A DNA stretch of 64,000 bases from Comamonas sp. GB3 AK4-5 (GTDB lineage Bacteria > Pseudomonadota > Gammaproteobacteria > Burkholderiales > Burkholderiaceae_C): contig NZ_CP166730.1 in the NCBI RefSeq assembly GCF_041320665.1, forward strand, positions 3,038,001-3,102,000, in the 5' to 3' direction. Below the pieces are notes generated by a model, which did no database searches, was not told the origin of the DNA, and worked only from the letters and a program-made list of their open reading frames with translations. A program made the position numbers and the translations under genes. Shown here in pieces: positions 45,239 through 53,884 of the stretch. How positions within the stretch are numbered: position 1 is the stretch's first letter; each line of letters begins with the position of its first letter.

Positions 45239-45335
45239 AGAAATCCGATGGCGCAAAGCCTCCCTGCAAGCGCCAGACTGGGCAGCCAGGCGCCATGGAA
45301 GGCGGTGAAAAAGACAGAAACAGTTGCCTGCACTT

Positions 45336-45358
45336 CGTTATTCCGCACAGGGATAACG
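45336..45358. promoter_or_regulatory. ModE-like operator upstream of modA
   Basis: CGTTAT (45336-45341) and ATAACG (45353-45358) are inverted arms 11 bp apart. The E. coli modA operator, from memory, is CGTTAT and ATAACG with a 12-bp spacer. The site lies 138 bp upstream of the modA start, in the trmO-modA intergenic gap. Confidence 0.6.
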
Positions 45359-45496
45359 GTGCAGTATTATTGCGCGCCGCGTGGGCCACGCTCGGAGAGG
45401 GCGAACTGCGTGCACTGCATGCGCAGCACCGACTCAGCTCCGCCCCATTCCCCTTCGATTTCTCGCATCAACGCCTTGCCTGGGCACTGGAATTTC

Positions 45497-46216
45497 ATGT
45501 TGCTACGTCTTTTTCTCGGCTGCGTTGCAGCTGCCTTCAGCTTGTCCGTCTGGGCCAGCGACAGCCTCTTGATTGCCGCCGGCGCCGGTTACCGCAAGCC
45601 GGTGCTGGAGTTGCTGCAGGCCTTCACCAGCGCCACGGGCTTCAAGGCCGAAGCCAGCTTCGGCAATATGAAGCAGGTCGAAGTGCAGGCCAAGCAAAAC
45701 ACCGACATCCAGCTGCTGATTGGCGACCGGGCTTTTCTGGAGCCCATGCAGCTTAGCCAGCGCTTTGAGCACCTGGGCACCGGCCGCCTGGTGCTGGCCA
45801 CCGCCAAGGCCCACCCGCTCAGCTCCATCACCGAGCTGGGCCAGGCCCGGTTCCAACGCATTGCCGTGCCAGACCGCAGCAAGGCCGTCTATGGCAAGGC
45901 CGCTTTCAGCTGCCTGCAGCAGCAGGGGCTGATGCAGGCCGTGGGCAGCAAATTGATGGAAGTGGCCACCGTGCCCCAGGTCAGTGCCTATCTGGTGACC
46001 GGCGAAGTGGATGCCGGCTTTATCAATGCCACCGAAGCACAGGCTTTGAAGGACAAGGTCGGCGCCAGCATCGCCATAGACCCCGCATGCCATGACCCCA
46101 TAGAGCTGAGCCTGGCCGTACTGGAAGGCCGCGACCGCAGCCCCGCCGCCCAGGCATTCATCGCCTTCATCACGACGCCGCAAGCCCGCCAGGTCATGCA
46201 GCGCCACGGGCTCTGA
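45497..46216 (+). CDS. modA: molybdate ABC transporter substrate-binding protein
   Basis: 239 residues. A signal peptide (LRLFLGCVAAAFSLSVWAS) precedes SLLIAAGAGYRKPVLELLQA, the ModA-type start of the type II binding fold. VPDRSKAVYGKAAF and EVDAGFINATEAQAL correspond to oxyanion-binding and hinge segments. It captures molybdate or tungstate in the periplasm. ATG 45497 is the start that gives a clean signal peptide. modB follows 15 bp after its stop, but no modC is present. Confidence 0.85.
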   Translation: MLLRLFLGCVAAAFSLSVWASDSLLIAAGAGYRKPVLELLQAFTSATGFKAEASFGNMKQVEVQAKQNTDIQLLIGDRAFLEPMQLSQRFEHLGTGRLVLATAKAHPLSSITELGQARFQRIAVPDRSKAVYGKAAFSCLQQQGLMQAVGSKLMEVATVPQVSAYLVTGEVDAGFINATEAQALKDKVGASIAIDPACHDPIELSLAVLEGRDRSPAAQAFIAFITTPQARQVMQRHGL

Positions 46217-46231
46217 GCACCGGCCCCACCT

Positions 46232-46900
46232 GTGGAAACCCCGCTGCTGTGCGCCAGCGCGCCCCTGTGGCTCACGGCCGAGGTCATTGCCTGGAGTCTG
46301 CTGCTACAACTGCTCCTGGGTGGCAGCCTGGCCTGGTTGCTGGCACGCCGCACGGGCGCGCTCTACCAGTTGCTGGATCTGCTGGTCACCCTGCCCCTGG
46401 TCTTTCCGCCCATTGTGCTGGGCTATGGCATTTTGCTGCTGCTGGGGCGCCAGGGCTGGCTGGCACAGTGGCTGCCTGAGGCGCTGCAGCCCCATATCGT
46501 CTTCACCCCCACGGGCCTGGTGATTGCGGCCTTTGTGGCCGGCCTGCCGCTGATGATCAAGCCGGCGCAGAACGCCTTTGCCGCCACCCCGGCCAGCCTG
46601 CGCGAAGCCTCGGCCACCCTGGGCTGCACGCCCTGGCAGACTTTCTGGCAGGTGGAGCTGCCCCTGGCCCAGCGCGGCCTGGCCGCCGGCCTGGTGCTCG
46701 CGGGTGGCCGCGCCCTCGGTGAAGTCGGCCTGTCCCTGATGCTGGGCGGCAACATCGTGGGCCGCACCGAAACCTTGTCGCTGGCCATCTTCAACCAGGT
46801 GCTGGATGGCAATCTGGACTGCGCCAACCAGCTCTCCCTGCTGCTGTGCCTGCTGGCCGTTCCCGTGTTCTTGCTGCTGCGCAGACTGGGCACGGTGTGA
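46232..46900 (+). CDS. modB: molybdate ABC transporter permease
   Basis: 222 residues with five or six membrane helices. The start codon is GTG (46232). VTLPLVFPPIVLGYGILLLL is the typical ModB segment. The EAA-type loop LREASATLGCTPWQTFWQVE, which contacts the ATPase, is followed by GRALGEVGLSLMLGGNI. It forms the membrane channel for ModA-bound molybdate. The usual third gene, the ATPase modC, is missing: the next gene is an Ntn hydrolase in its own transcript. The ATPase must come from elsewhere if the system works. Confidence 0.88.
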   Translation: METPLLCASAPLWLTAEVIAWSLLLQLLLGGSLAWLLARRTGALYQLLDLLVTLPLVFPPIVLGYGILLLLGRQGWLAQWLPEALQPHIVFTPTGLVIAAFVAGLPLMIKPAQNAFAATPASLREASATLGCTPWQTFWQVELPLAQRGLAAGLVLAGGRALGEVGLSLMLGGNIVGRTETLSLAIFNQVLDGNLDCANQLSLLLCLLAVPVFLLLRRLGTV

Positions 46901-47070
46901 TACCCACACTGTCAGACAAACACCTGTCTGCACAGGGCATGCAAAGACAAACGGCAAAACAAGTGAGAATTTGCAAGATACAGCCTGTATAAGCAGCGCT
47001 GCATGTCTCACCCCATTACGCCCCTGCGTACCCTGTTGTGCACTCAGTTACGTACCCCGAGGAGAATCTG

Positions 47071-48144
47071 ATGAAGAAAGAAACGCTACGCATTCGCCCC
47101 AAACTTGCCGCCCTGCTGTTGGGCACGGCCAGCCTGGCCGCCATCTCCAGCGCCTGGGCCTGCACGCGCCTGGTGTTTCTCGGCGCTAATGGCCAGGTGG
47201 TCACCGCCCGCTCCATGGACTGGAAGAGTGACATCGTCAGCAACCTCTGGGTGCTGCCGCGCGGCATGGAGCGCAATGGCCAGACCGGCGCCAACACCCT
47301 GCGCTGGACCTCCAAATACGGCAGCGTCATCACCTCGGGCTATGACATCTCCACCACCGATGGCGTGAACGAGGCCGGGCTGGCCGCCAACCTGCTGTGG
47401 CTGGTGGAATCGCAATACCCGGAGTTTGATGCCAGCAGCAAGCCGGGCCTGACGATTGCGGCCTGGGCCCAGTATGTGCTGGACAACTTTGCCACCGTGC
47501 AAGAGGCCGTGGAGGCACTGCAAAAGCAGCCCTACACCATCGTCTCGGACAATGTGCCGGGTGAGAACCGCCTGACCACGCTGCACCTGTCCATGTCCGA
47601 CGCCAGCGGCGACAGCGCCATCGTGGAATACATAGGCGGCAAGCAGGTGATTCACCACAGCCGCTCCTACCAGGTGATGACCAACTCGCCCACCTTCGAC
47701 CAGCAGCTGGCCCTCAACACCTATTGGCAGCAAATCGGCGGCACCACCATGCTGCCGGGCACCAACCGCGCCGCAGACCGCTTTGCCCGTGCCTCGTTCT
47801 ATGTGAATGCCCTGCCCAAGGAGCAGACACCGAACAAGACCCTGGCCAGCGTGTTCAGCGTGATCCGCAACGTGTCCGTGCCCTACGGCATCAGCACGCC
47901 GGACCAGCCCAATATCTCTTCCACCCGCTGGCGCACGGTGTTTGACCACCAGCGCAAGCTGTACTTCTTTGAGTCGGCGCTGACGCCCAACACCTTCTGG
48001 GTAGACCTCAAGGCCCTGGACTTCAGCAAACCCACGGGCAAGGTGCTCAAGCTGGATCTGGGTGCAGACCAGAGCCACACCTTCTCGGGCGACGCCACCA
48101 AGCAGTTCAAGCCCTCGGCGCCATTCCAGTTCCTGGGGATTTAA
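47071..48144 (+). CDS. linear amide C-N hydrolase (choloylglycine hydrolase / penicillin V acylase family)
   Basis: 357 residues. A signal peptide ends AISSAWA, with Cys31 next (ACTRLVFLGANGQVVTARSM), the N-terminal nucleophile of this Ntn-hydrolase family after cleavage. Further motifs: SMDWKSDIVSNLWVLPRG, GVNEAGLAANLLWL, and the conserved VMTNSPTFDQQL. Such enzymes hydrolyse bile-salt amides, penicillin V or acyl-homoserine lactones; the substrate here cannot be told. GAGGAG precedes ATG 47071. It forms its own unit between modB and a convergent two-component operon. Confidence 0.85.
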   Translation: MKKETLRIRPKLAALLLGTASLAAISSAWACTRLVFLGANGQVVTARSMDWKSDIVSNLWVLPRGMERNGQTGANTLRWTSKYGSVITSGYDISTTDGVNEAGLAANLLWLVESQYPEFDASSKPGLTIAAWAQYVLDNFATVQEAVEALQKQPYTIVSDNVPGENRLTTLHLSMSDASGDSAIVEYIGGKQVIHHSRSYQVMTNSPTFDQQLALNTYWQQIGGTTMLPGTNRAADRFARASFYVNALPKEQTPNKTLASVFSVIRNVSVPYGISTPDQPNISSTRWRTVFDHQRKLYFFESALTPNTFWVDLKALDFSKPTGKVLKLDLGADQSHTFSGDATKQFKPSAPFQFLGI

Positions 48145-48152
48145 TCAGATAT

Positions 48153-48184
48153 CAGAGCGCCACCGCAGCTGCCGTGGCGCTCTG
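48153..48184. terminator. bidirectional hairpin between convergent genes
   Basis: CAGAGCGCCAC (48153-48163) and GTGGCGCTCTG (48174-48184) form a perfect 11-bp stem with a 10-nt loop between the Ntn hydrolase and the response regulator genes. Confidence 0.65.
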
Positions 48185-48189
48185 GCGGT

Positions 48190-49620
48190 TTATCTGAGCC
48201 CCAGGCGCGTGAGTTTTTTGATCAGGCCCACGCGCGAGATACCCAGCACCCGGGCCGCTTCGGACTGGTTGCCACCGGACTGGGCCATGGCCTCGCGGAT
48301 CATGCGCGTCTCCAGCTCCAGCAGCGCGGCATCCATGCTGCCGAGGGCGGTGTTTTTTGGCGCACTGCCCTGCGCCGCATCCTGCGGTGTTTCGGGCAGC
48401 TGCGTGCTCTCTCCGCTGGCAAAGCCCAGCAGATCGGCCTCCACACAGGGGTGTTCGGGCAGCACCAGCTCACCCGCCGATTCCACCACGGCCTTCAGCT
48501 GCCGCACATTGCCTGGCCATTCCCGCGCTTGCAGCCACTGCAGAGCATCGGCACTGAAGCGGGCACTGGGCGCCACGCCCTGCAGAAAGCGGGCGGCCAG
48601 CAAAGGCACATCGGCGCTGCGTTCGGCCAGCGCGGGCGTGCGCAGCACCATGCCTTTCAAGCGATAGAAAAGATCTTCCCGAAAGCTACCCTCGCGCACC
48701 ATGGCGTCCAGGTCGCGGTGGGTGGCGGCCACCACACGCACATCGGATTTTTTCTCCTGCCGCCCGCCCACCGGCATAAAGGTGCCTTCCTGCAAAAAGC
48801 GTAGCAGCTTCACCTGCATCAGCGCCGGCATCTCGCCCACCTCGTCCAAAAACAAGGTGCCGCCATGGGCGATTTCCACCAGCCCTTGCTGGTCACGGTG
48901 GGCGCCGGTAAAGCTTCCCTTGAGGTGACCGAACAGCTCGCTCTCCAGCAGCTCTGCCGACAGCGCACCGCAGTGGACGATGGCAAACGGCCCATCGCGC
49001 CGCGCGCTGCACTGGTGCAGGGCGCGGGCCACCAGTTCCTTGCCCGTGCCCGTGGGCCCCAGCACCATCAGATTGACCGAGGTGCCCCCCACGCGCCGCA
49101 CCATGGCACGCAGCTGCTGCATGGCCGGGGTCTGGCCGACCAGGCCCATGGCGTCGGGATCGCCGCCGCTCTTGGCGGCGCGCAAGGTCCGCAGTTCGGC
49201 ATCCAGCCGCGCCTTGTGCATGGCGCGCATCACCACCATGCGCAGCATCTCGGGATCTATGGGTTTGACCAGAAAGTCCCAGACCCCCAGCTCGACCGCA
49301 CGCAGCGCAGTGTCGCGGTCGCCATGGCCGCTGAGCACCACCACCACGGCCGATGCAAAGCGCGGAATCAGCGACAGCCCGGCCTCGGGGTCCATGCTGG
49401 GCGGCATGGCCAGATCGAGCAGCACCACATGGGGCGGGTCGTCTGCAAAGGCCTGCAAGGCCTCGTCCACATCCCCGGCCACCGATACGCGATAGCCCAG
49501 CTGGCGCAAAAACGATGCGCCCAGCCGCTGGTAGGCGGGCTCGTCGTCCACCAACAAAATATGCCCCGAGGTCGCCACCGATGTGGTCATGCCAGTCTGG
49601 GCCGCGCTGGTGCTATTCAT
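48190..49620 (-). CDS. NtrC-type sigma-54 response regulator
   Basis: 476 residues. The receiver domain (about 19-135) has VDDEPAYQRLG, the phospho-acceptor Asp in VVLLDLAMPP and KPID. The AAA+ domain contains GPTGTGKELVAR (Walker A), ELFGHLKGSFTGA (GAFTGA loop with A to S at the second position) and LFLDEVGEM (Walker B). The C-terminal Fis-type HTH is NQSEAARVLGISRVGLIKKL. It activates sigma-54 promoters when phosphorylated. Its ATG overlaps the stop of the kinase gene (49617-49620). The likely target is the GG-N10-GC promoter at 51575-51591. Confidence 0.92.
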   Translation of the reverse strand: MNSTSAAQTGMTTSVATSGHILLVDDEPAYQRLGASFLRQLGYRVSVAGDVDEALQAFADDPPHVVLLDLAMPPSMDPEAGLSLIPRFASAVVVVLSGHGDRDTALRAVELGVWDFLVKPIDPEMLRMVVMRAMHKARLDAELRTLRAAKSGGDPDAMGLVGQTPAMQQLRAMVRRVGGTSVNLMVLGPTGTGKELVARALHQCSARRDGPFAIVHCGALSAELLESELFGHLKGSFTGAHRDQQGLVEIAHGGTLFLDEVGEMPALMQVKLLRFLQEGTFMPVGGRQEKKSDVRVVAATHRDLDAMVREGSFREDLFYRLKGMVLRTPALAERSADVPLLAARFLQGVAPSARFSADALQWLQAREWPGNVRQLKAVVESAGELVLPEHPCVEADLLGFASGESTQLPETPQDAAQGSAPKNTALGSMDAALLELETRMIREAMAQSGGNQSEAARVLGISRVGLIKKLTRLGLR

Positions 49621-51485
49621 GGTGTGGGGTTCTCTTTCATGGGAAAAGTCAGCGTGAAACAGGTGTGCCAGGGCGCACGCTCGGTCAGCGCAGCCGTGCC
49701 GCCATGCGCGCCCATGATGCGGGCCACAATGGCCAGCCCCAGGCCCGTGCCACCCGGGCTGCGCGATGCAAAAGGCTGAAACAAGCGCTCGCGCAAATCG
49801 TCAGGAATGCCAGCGCCGTCATCGCAAACATGCAGCAGCACGGCGTCTGGACTGCACTCGGCATCGACCCACACGCGCGGGCTGGCAGCCAAGGAAGACG
49901 TGGACTGGCGAGCAGATTGGGCGTTGGTGAGCAGATTCACCACGGCCTGGTCAAAACGCACCGGGTCCAGCCAGGCTGGGCATGGGCTCTGCAGCCCAGG
50001 CCCCAGCTCCACCTCGGGCATGCGGCGCACCAGGCTGCGCACCCGCTGCGTGATATCGGTTTGCATGGCATGCAGCTGCCAGGGCTTGGCGTAGTCCAGC
50101 AGGTCTTCGGTCAGCCGCGAAATGCGCGCTATCTGCTCGCCCACTTCCTGGCGCGTGTCCTGCGGCGCCATGGCCACGGCCATGGCGATGATGTTCAGCG
50201 GATTGCGCAAGTCATGGGCCACCGTGGTGGCCAGCGAGCCCAGCTCGGCCAGGCGTGCCTGCAGCTGTGTCTCACGTTCCAGCAGCCTGGCTTGCTCCGC
50301 ATGCTCCACAGATGCGCAGGCATCCGCCACGATGCTGCCAAACAGCTCGGCCAGATGGCGCTGGCCGGGTGGTGCTTCCTCAAAGCCCAGCAACTGGATC
50401 TGCCAGCCGCCATCTCCAGTTTTGGCACATTGCAAGCTGGGCTGCGATGCAGGGTGCATGGTGTGGCCGGTGCTCTGTTCACCGCGCCGCAGCTGCACCG
50501 CGATCTCCATGCCCATGCGCCGCGACAGCAGTTGCTGCGCTGCGCGCTCCAACGCATCCATGGTGCTGACCCGGCCGAGCTGCGTGCGCCAACTGCGCAA
50601 ATCCTCGGCCGAAGGCATGCCCCCCGGATAAATCAGGCGCTCGGCAAAACGCCATACCGGCCCGCGCAAGGCCAGCGTGACAGCCGCCACGCCCACGGCC
50701 ACCACCCAGCGCGACTCCAAAAAGGCAAAAGGCAGGGCCACGGCCAGCGCCACCACCAAGGCCCCCAGCCCCACCAAGATGGCCGACGCCAGCGCCCGCC
50801 GCGCCCAGACATTGGCCACGAACACGCGGTAGCGCAGGATGCCGTAGACCAGGATCACCGGGTAGGCCGGCGCGGTCAGCACCTGCCAGGGATAGAGCGG
50901 AATCTGCAGGGCCGCAAACGCATAGCCCGACATGGCCATCAGCCCCCAGGCGCAAGAAATGGCTACGGCCGCAATCTGCCGCCTGCGCTGGGCCAAGTCC
51001 GTGCGCCAGAACGCCAGCAGCAACGCCCCAATGCCCAGGGCGGCAAAGCAGCTCCAGACCAGGCTGGTGGTCCAGCCCACATGGTTGGGCACCACTACCC
51101 ACTCCACGCCCGTAAACGGTTCAAAGTGTTCAAAGCTGCCCGGCGAGCGCAGCAAGGCGTTCAAGGCCGCCAACGCAGCCACCGCATAGGCCGCGTAAAT
51201 CCAGCGCCTGGGTATCGCTGACTGGCAGAAGATGAGGCAGAAATGCAAAAACGCCGCCGAGGTCAGCGGCAGTGTGGACAGCAAGGCCATAGCCAGCGGC
51301 GCTGTGGCAATGCCGGCCCAGTTGGGCAGCTCGTTGCCCACGATCCAGGTGGCCACACCTGCCAAGAACACCACCAGCAGCCGCGCGCCCTGGACCTGCT
51401 TGGCCCACAGCAACAGCACCGCGCTCAGCGCGAGCGTTTCCAACAAGGTCAGCAGCAAAGCAATGTGAATGGCCATGGCCTGCAC
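49617..51485 (-). CDS. membrane sensor histidine kinase
   Basis: 622 residues. About eight membrane segments fill residues 1-290. A GAF-like or linker region follows, then the HisKA box (TTVAHDLRNPLNIIAMAVAM, His about 426) and the ATPase domain with NLLTNAQSA (N), DDGAGIPDDL (G1) and GGTGLGLAIV (G2). It is the partner of the NtrC-type regulator, translated as one unit by ATGA overlap. A perfect palindrome GTAAACGGCGTTTAC (51487-51501) abuts its start and may be an operator. The signal is unknown. The multi-helix N-terminus suggests a membrane-soluble ligand. Confidence 0.9.
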   Translation of the reverse strand: MQAMAIHIALLLTLLETLALSAVLLLWAKQVQGARLLVVFLAGVATWIVGNELPNWAGIATAPLAMALLSTLPLTSAAFLHFCLIFCQSAIPRRWIYAAYAVAALAALNALLRSPGSFEHFEPFTGVEWVVVPNHVGWTTSLVWSCFAALGIGALLLAFWRTDLAQRRRQIAAVAISCAWGLMAMSGYAFAALQIPLYPWQVLTAPAYPVILVYGILRYRVFVANVWARRALASAILVGLGALVVALAVALPFAFLESRWVVAVGVAAVTLALRGPVWRFAERLIYPGGMPSAEDLRSWRTQLGRVSTMDALERAAQQLLSRRMGMEIAVQLRRGEQSTGHTMHPASQPSLQCAKTGDGGWQIQLLGFEEAPPGQRHLAELFGSIVADACASVEHAEQARLLERETQLQARLAELGSLATTVAHDLRNPLNIIAMAVAMAPQDTRQEVGEQIARISRLTEDLLDYAKPWQLHAMQTDITQRVRSLVRRMPEVELGPGLQSPCPAWLDPVRFDQAVVNLLTNAQSARQSTSSLAASPRVWVDAECSPDAVLLHVCDDGAGIPDDLRERLFQPFASRSPGGTGLGLAIVARIMGAHGGTAALTERAPWHTCFTLTFPMKENPTP

Positions 51486-51486
51486 T

Positions 51487-51501
51487 GTAAACGGCGTTTA
51501 C
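51487..51501. promoter_or_regulatory. 15-bp palindrome abutting the kinase start
   Basis: GTAAACG-G-CGTTTAC is a perfect dyad one base upstream of the kinase ATG (51485, minus strand). It could be an operator or overlap the ribosome site. Confidence 0.35.
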
Positions 51502-51574
51502 GCCCTCCGCCGTCAAGCTGTATACGTTGTTGACAATGGAATAAATAAATCCAATGAAATCAACAGCTTAAAAG

Positions 51575-51591
51575 TTGGCACGGATGCTGCA
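51575..51591 (+). promoter_or_regulatory. sigma-54 promoter, GG-N10-GC
   Basis: TTGGCACGGATGCTGCA has GG at 51577-51578 and GC at 51589-51590 with the required ten bases between, matching TGGCACG-N4-TTGCA at most positions. Transcription should begin near 51601-51602, directly at the ATG of the DUF4166 gene (51603). It faces away from the sigma-54 regulator operon. Confidence 0.7.
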
Positions 51592-51602
51592 CATCTCTGT
51601 GC

Positions 51603-52256
51603 ATGAACACCTTGCACCACCCCACCGCATTCCAGGCTGATGGCTCGCATGGCTTGGCTCCGGCACTCGACCTTGCGGCACTTCTCGGCGAGCACGCATG
51701 GCAGCGCTTGTCCCCCGCCATCCGCCGGCGCTTTGCGGCAGGCCATGGCGATGTCAGCTACCAGGGCCGCATGGCGCTCCAGACCTCGTGCATGGGCCGC
51801 CTCTTTGGCTTTGCCGCCAGCCTGCTTGGCAGCCCGCTGGCCGCTGCGCAAAAGCATGCCGTGGCCGCCACGGTGAATGTGTACGGCGACGGCGCGGGCG
51901 GCGTGGTCTGGGAGCGCCGACTGGGCCTCCAACGCGTGCGCTCCACCAAGCGCCTGGGCCCTGACGGCACGCTGGAGGAATGCACGGCCGGTGGCCTGTC
52001 CATGCAGCTGGATGTGCGCGTGGAAGCCGGTGGTGCGCTGGTGTTCCAAAGCCGCCGCTATTTCCTGCTGATTGCAGGGCGGCGCATCACGATTCCCGCC
52101 TGGCTCACGCCCGGCACCTGCCGCGTAGCCCACCAGGACGTAGGCCCCGGCCAATTCCGCTTCACGATGGACATGAACCACCCGCTGTGGGGCCACACCT
52201 TCCACCAAAGCGGCGTCTTCCACGACCCGCAACCCAGCCACGCTGAACAAGATTGA
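51603..52256 (+). CDS. DUF4166-family protein
   Basis: 217 residues. Conserved-looking segments are LPGLHRRF-like LSPAIRRRFAAGHG, GVVWERRLGLQR, and GQFRFTMDMNHPLWGHTFHQ near the C-terminus. DUF4166 is often found next to, or fused with, TIGR01777-type epimerases, as here, where that gene starts 16 bp downstream. The predicted sigma-54 start site lies at its ATG, so the mRNA may be leaderless, or a later start may be used. Function unknown; a role in lipid or envelope metabolism is only suggested by association. Confidence 0.75.
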   Translation: MNTLHHPTAFQADGSHGLAPALDLAALLGEHAWQRLSPAIRRRFAAGHGDVSYQGRMALQTSCMGRLFGFAASLLGSPLAAAQKHAVAATVNVYGDGAGGVVWERRLGLQRVRSTKRLGPDGTLEECTAGGLSMQLDVRVEAGGALVFQSRRYFLLIAGRRITIPAWLTPGTCRVAHQDVGPGQFRFTMDMNHPLWGHTFHQSGVFHDPQPSHAEQD

Positions 52257-52271
52257 ACCGGAGTCTCTGCC

Positions 52272-53771
52272 ATGACCATGACCCCCTTGCTTTTTGCCCT
52301 GCTCACCCTCCAGACCCTGCTGGGTGGCTTTGACAACCTCTGGCACCACGAGCTGCATGCCCGTCTGCCCCAGCGCAGCTCGGCGCGCCATGAGTTGCGC
52401 CTGCACGCCGCGCGCGAAGCCATTTACGGCCTGCTGTTTGCCGCCTTTGCCTGGGTACAGCTGCAAGGCTGGTGGGCCGCCCTGGCCCTGGCCTTGCTGC
52501 TGGTGGAGATGGTGGTCACCGTGGCCGACTTTCTGGAAGAAGACCGCAGCCGCACGCTGCCACCCTTTGAACGCGCGCTGCACACCGTGCTCACCGTGAG
52601 CTACGGCCTGCTGCTGGGCTTGTTAGGCCCCCAGCTCTGGGCTGCATCCAGCCTGCCCACCGAGCTCGTGCTGACCTACCACGGCCTCTGGACCTGGTTT
52701 TTCAGCGTCGCCGCCATCGGCGTGCTGATTTGGAGCGTGCGCAACACCATGGCCGTGGTGCAACTGGGCCAGCGGGCCGCGGCCGAGACCACCATTGCAT
52801 CGGCCCCACAGGCCATCAATGCATCCACCGTCCTGGTCACCGGTGGCACCGGCTTTGTGGGCAGTGCCCTGGTCAAGCGGCTGCAGCATGAAGGCCGCCG
52901 CGTGATCGTGCTCAGTCGCGACACCGTGCAAGCCCGCAGCCTGTTTGGCAACAGCCTCTGGGTGGTGGACCGGCTGGCCGATATTCCATCGGAGACGCGC
53001 ATCGACAGCATCGTGCACCTGGCCGGCGCCGGCATTCTGGGCGGCCCGTGGACAAAGTCACGCCGCCGCCAGCTGCTGGACAGCCGCTTGCACATCACCC
53101 GCGAGCTGCTGGCCCTGATGGCCCGCATGGAGCGCGCACCCGAGGCACTGATCTGCGCCTCCGCTGTGGGCTACTACGGCACCGCCCATGGCAGCACACG
53201 CATCGATGAATCCGCCGCAGCCGAGCCTGGGCGCTTCCAGTCGGATCTGTGCATCGCCATCGAAAACGAAGCCCGCCGCGCCGAGACACTGGGCACCCGC
53301 GTGGTCTGCCTGCGCCCTGGCATTGTGCTGGGCGATGCCGGCGGCGCCCTGGCCCCGCAAGCACTGGCCGCCAGACTGGGCCTGGGGAGCATCATGGGAA
53401 GCGGCGAGCAGCCCATGCCCTGGGTACATCTGGACGATGTGGTGGGCCTGATCCGCCACGCCATGGCCGAGCCCACGGTGCAGGGCGGGCTCAATGCCGT
53501 GGCCCCGGAGGCATGCACCCAAACCGTGTTTGCCCATGCACTGGCAGCAGCCTACGGCCGCCGCGCCCGCTTGCGCGTGCCTGCCTGGGCACTGCGCAGC
53601 GCGCTGGGCGAGCTGTCGGAGCTGCTGCTGTGCGGACAAAACGCCGCACCGCAAAAGGCCTTGGCCAGCGGCTACGTGTTTGCCTACCCCACGCTGGCAA
53701 CGGCCTTGCCGCAGCTGACGGGTACCGCCGTGCTCGCCAATCCCCCCGAACTCCACCGCTGCGAGAACTAG
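52272..53771 (+). CDS. TIGR01777-family NAD-dependent epimerase with N-terminal membrane domain
   Basis: 499 residues. The N-terminal part (about 1-175) has four membrane helices and the segment LRLHAAREAIYGLLFAAFAW. The C-terminal domain is an extended SDR: STVLVTGGTGFVGSALVKRL (Rossmann GxxGxxG, about 187-206), HLAGAGILGGPWTKSRRRQL and SAVGYYG. The fusion places an SDR at the membrane. It forms an operon with the DUF4166 gene under the sigma-54 promoter. The substrate is unknown. IS-B copy 2 begins 114 bp after its stop. Confidence 0.85.
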   Translation: MTMTPLLFALLTLQTLLGGFDNLWHHELHARLPQRSSARHELRLHAAREAIYGLLFAAFAWVQLQGWWAALALALLLVEMVVTVADFLEEDRSRTLPPFERALHTVLTVSYGLLLGLLGPQLWAASSLPTELVLTYHGLWTWFFSVAAIGVLIWSVRNTMAVVQLGQRAAAETTIASAPQAINASTVLVTGGTGFVGSALVKRLQHEGRRVIVLSRDTVQARSLFGNSLWVVDRLADIPSETRIDSIVHLAGAGILGGPWTKSRRRQLLDSRLHITRELLALMARMERAPEALICASAVGYYGTAHGSTRIDESAAAEPGRFQSDLCIAIENEARRAETLGTRVVCLRPGIVLGDAGGALAPQALAARLGLGSIMGSGEQPMPWVHLDDVVGLIRHAMAEPTVQGGLNAVAPEACTQTVFAHALAAAYGRRARLRVPAWALRSALGELSELLLCGQNAAPQKALASGYVFAYPTLATALPQLTGTAVLANPPELHRCEN

Positions 53772-53884
53772 AACTATGCGGCCATGAACAGCCTCTGTAA
53801 ATCCCGGGACAATTCATCCAGCAGAGCCAGCCCATTGCATTCCTCAACCTCGGCGCCAGGCCGGCACGTTACTTGCAGGCCTTA

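Noticed and set aside
45038..45496. Upstream extension of modA
   Set aside because: It runs through the antisense of trmO and the ModE-like operator. The signal peptide begins at ATG 45497.
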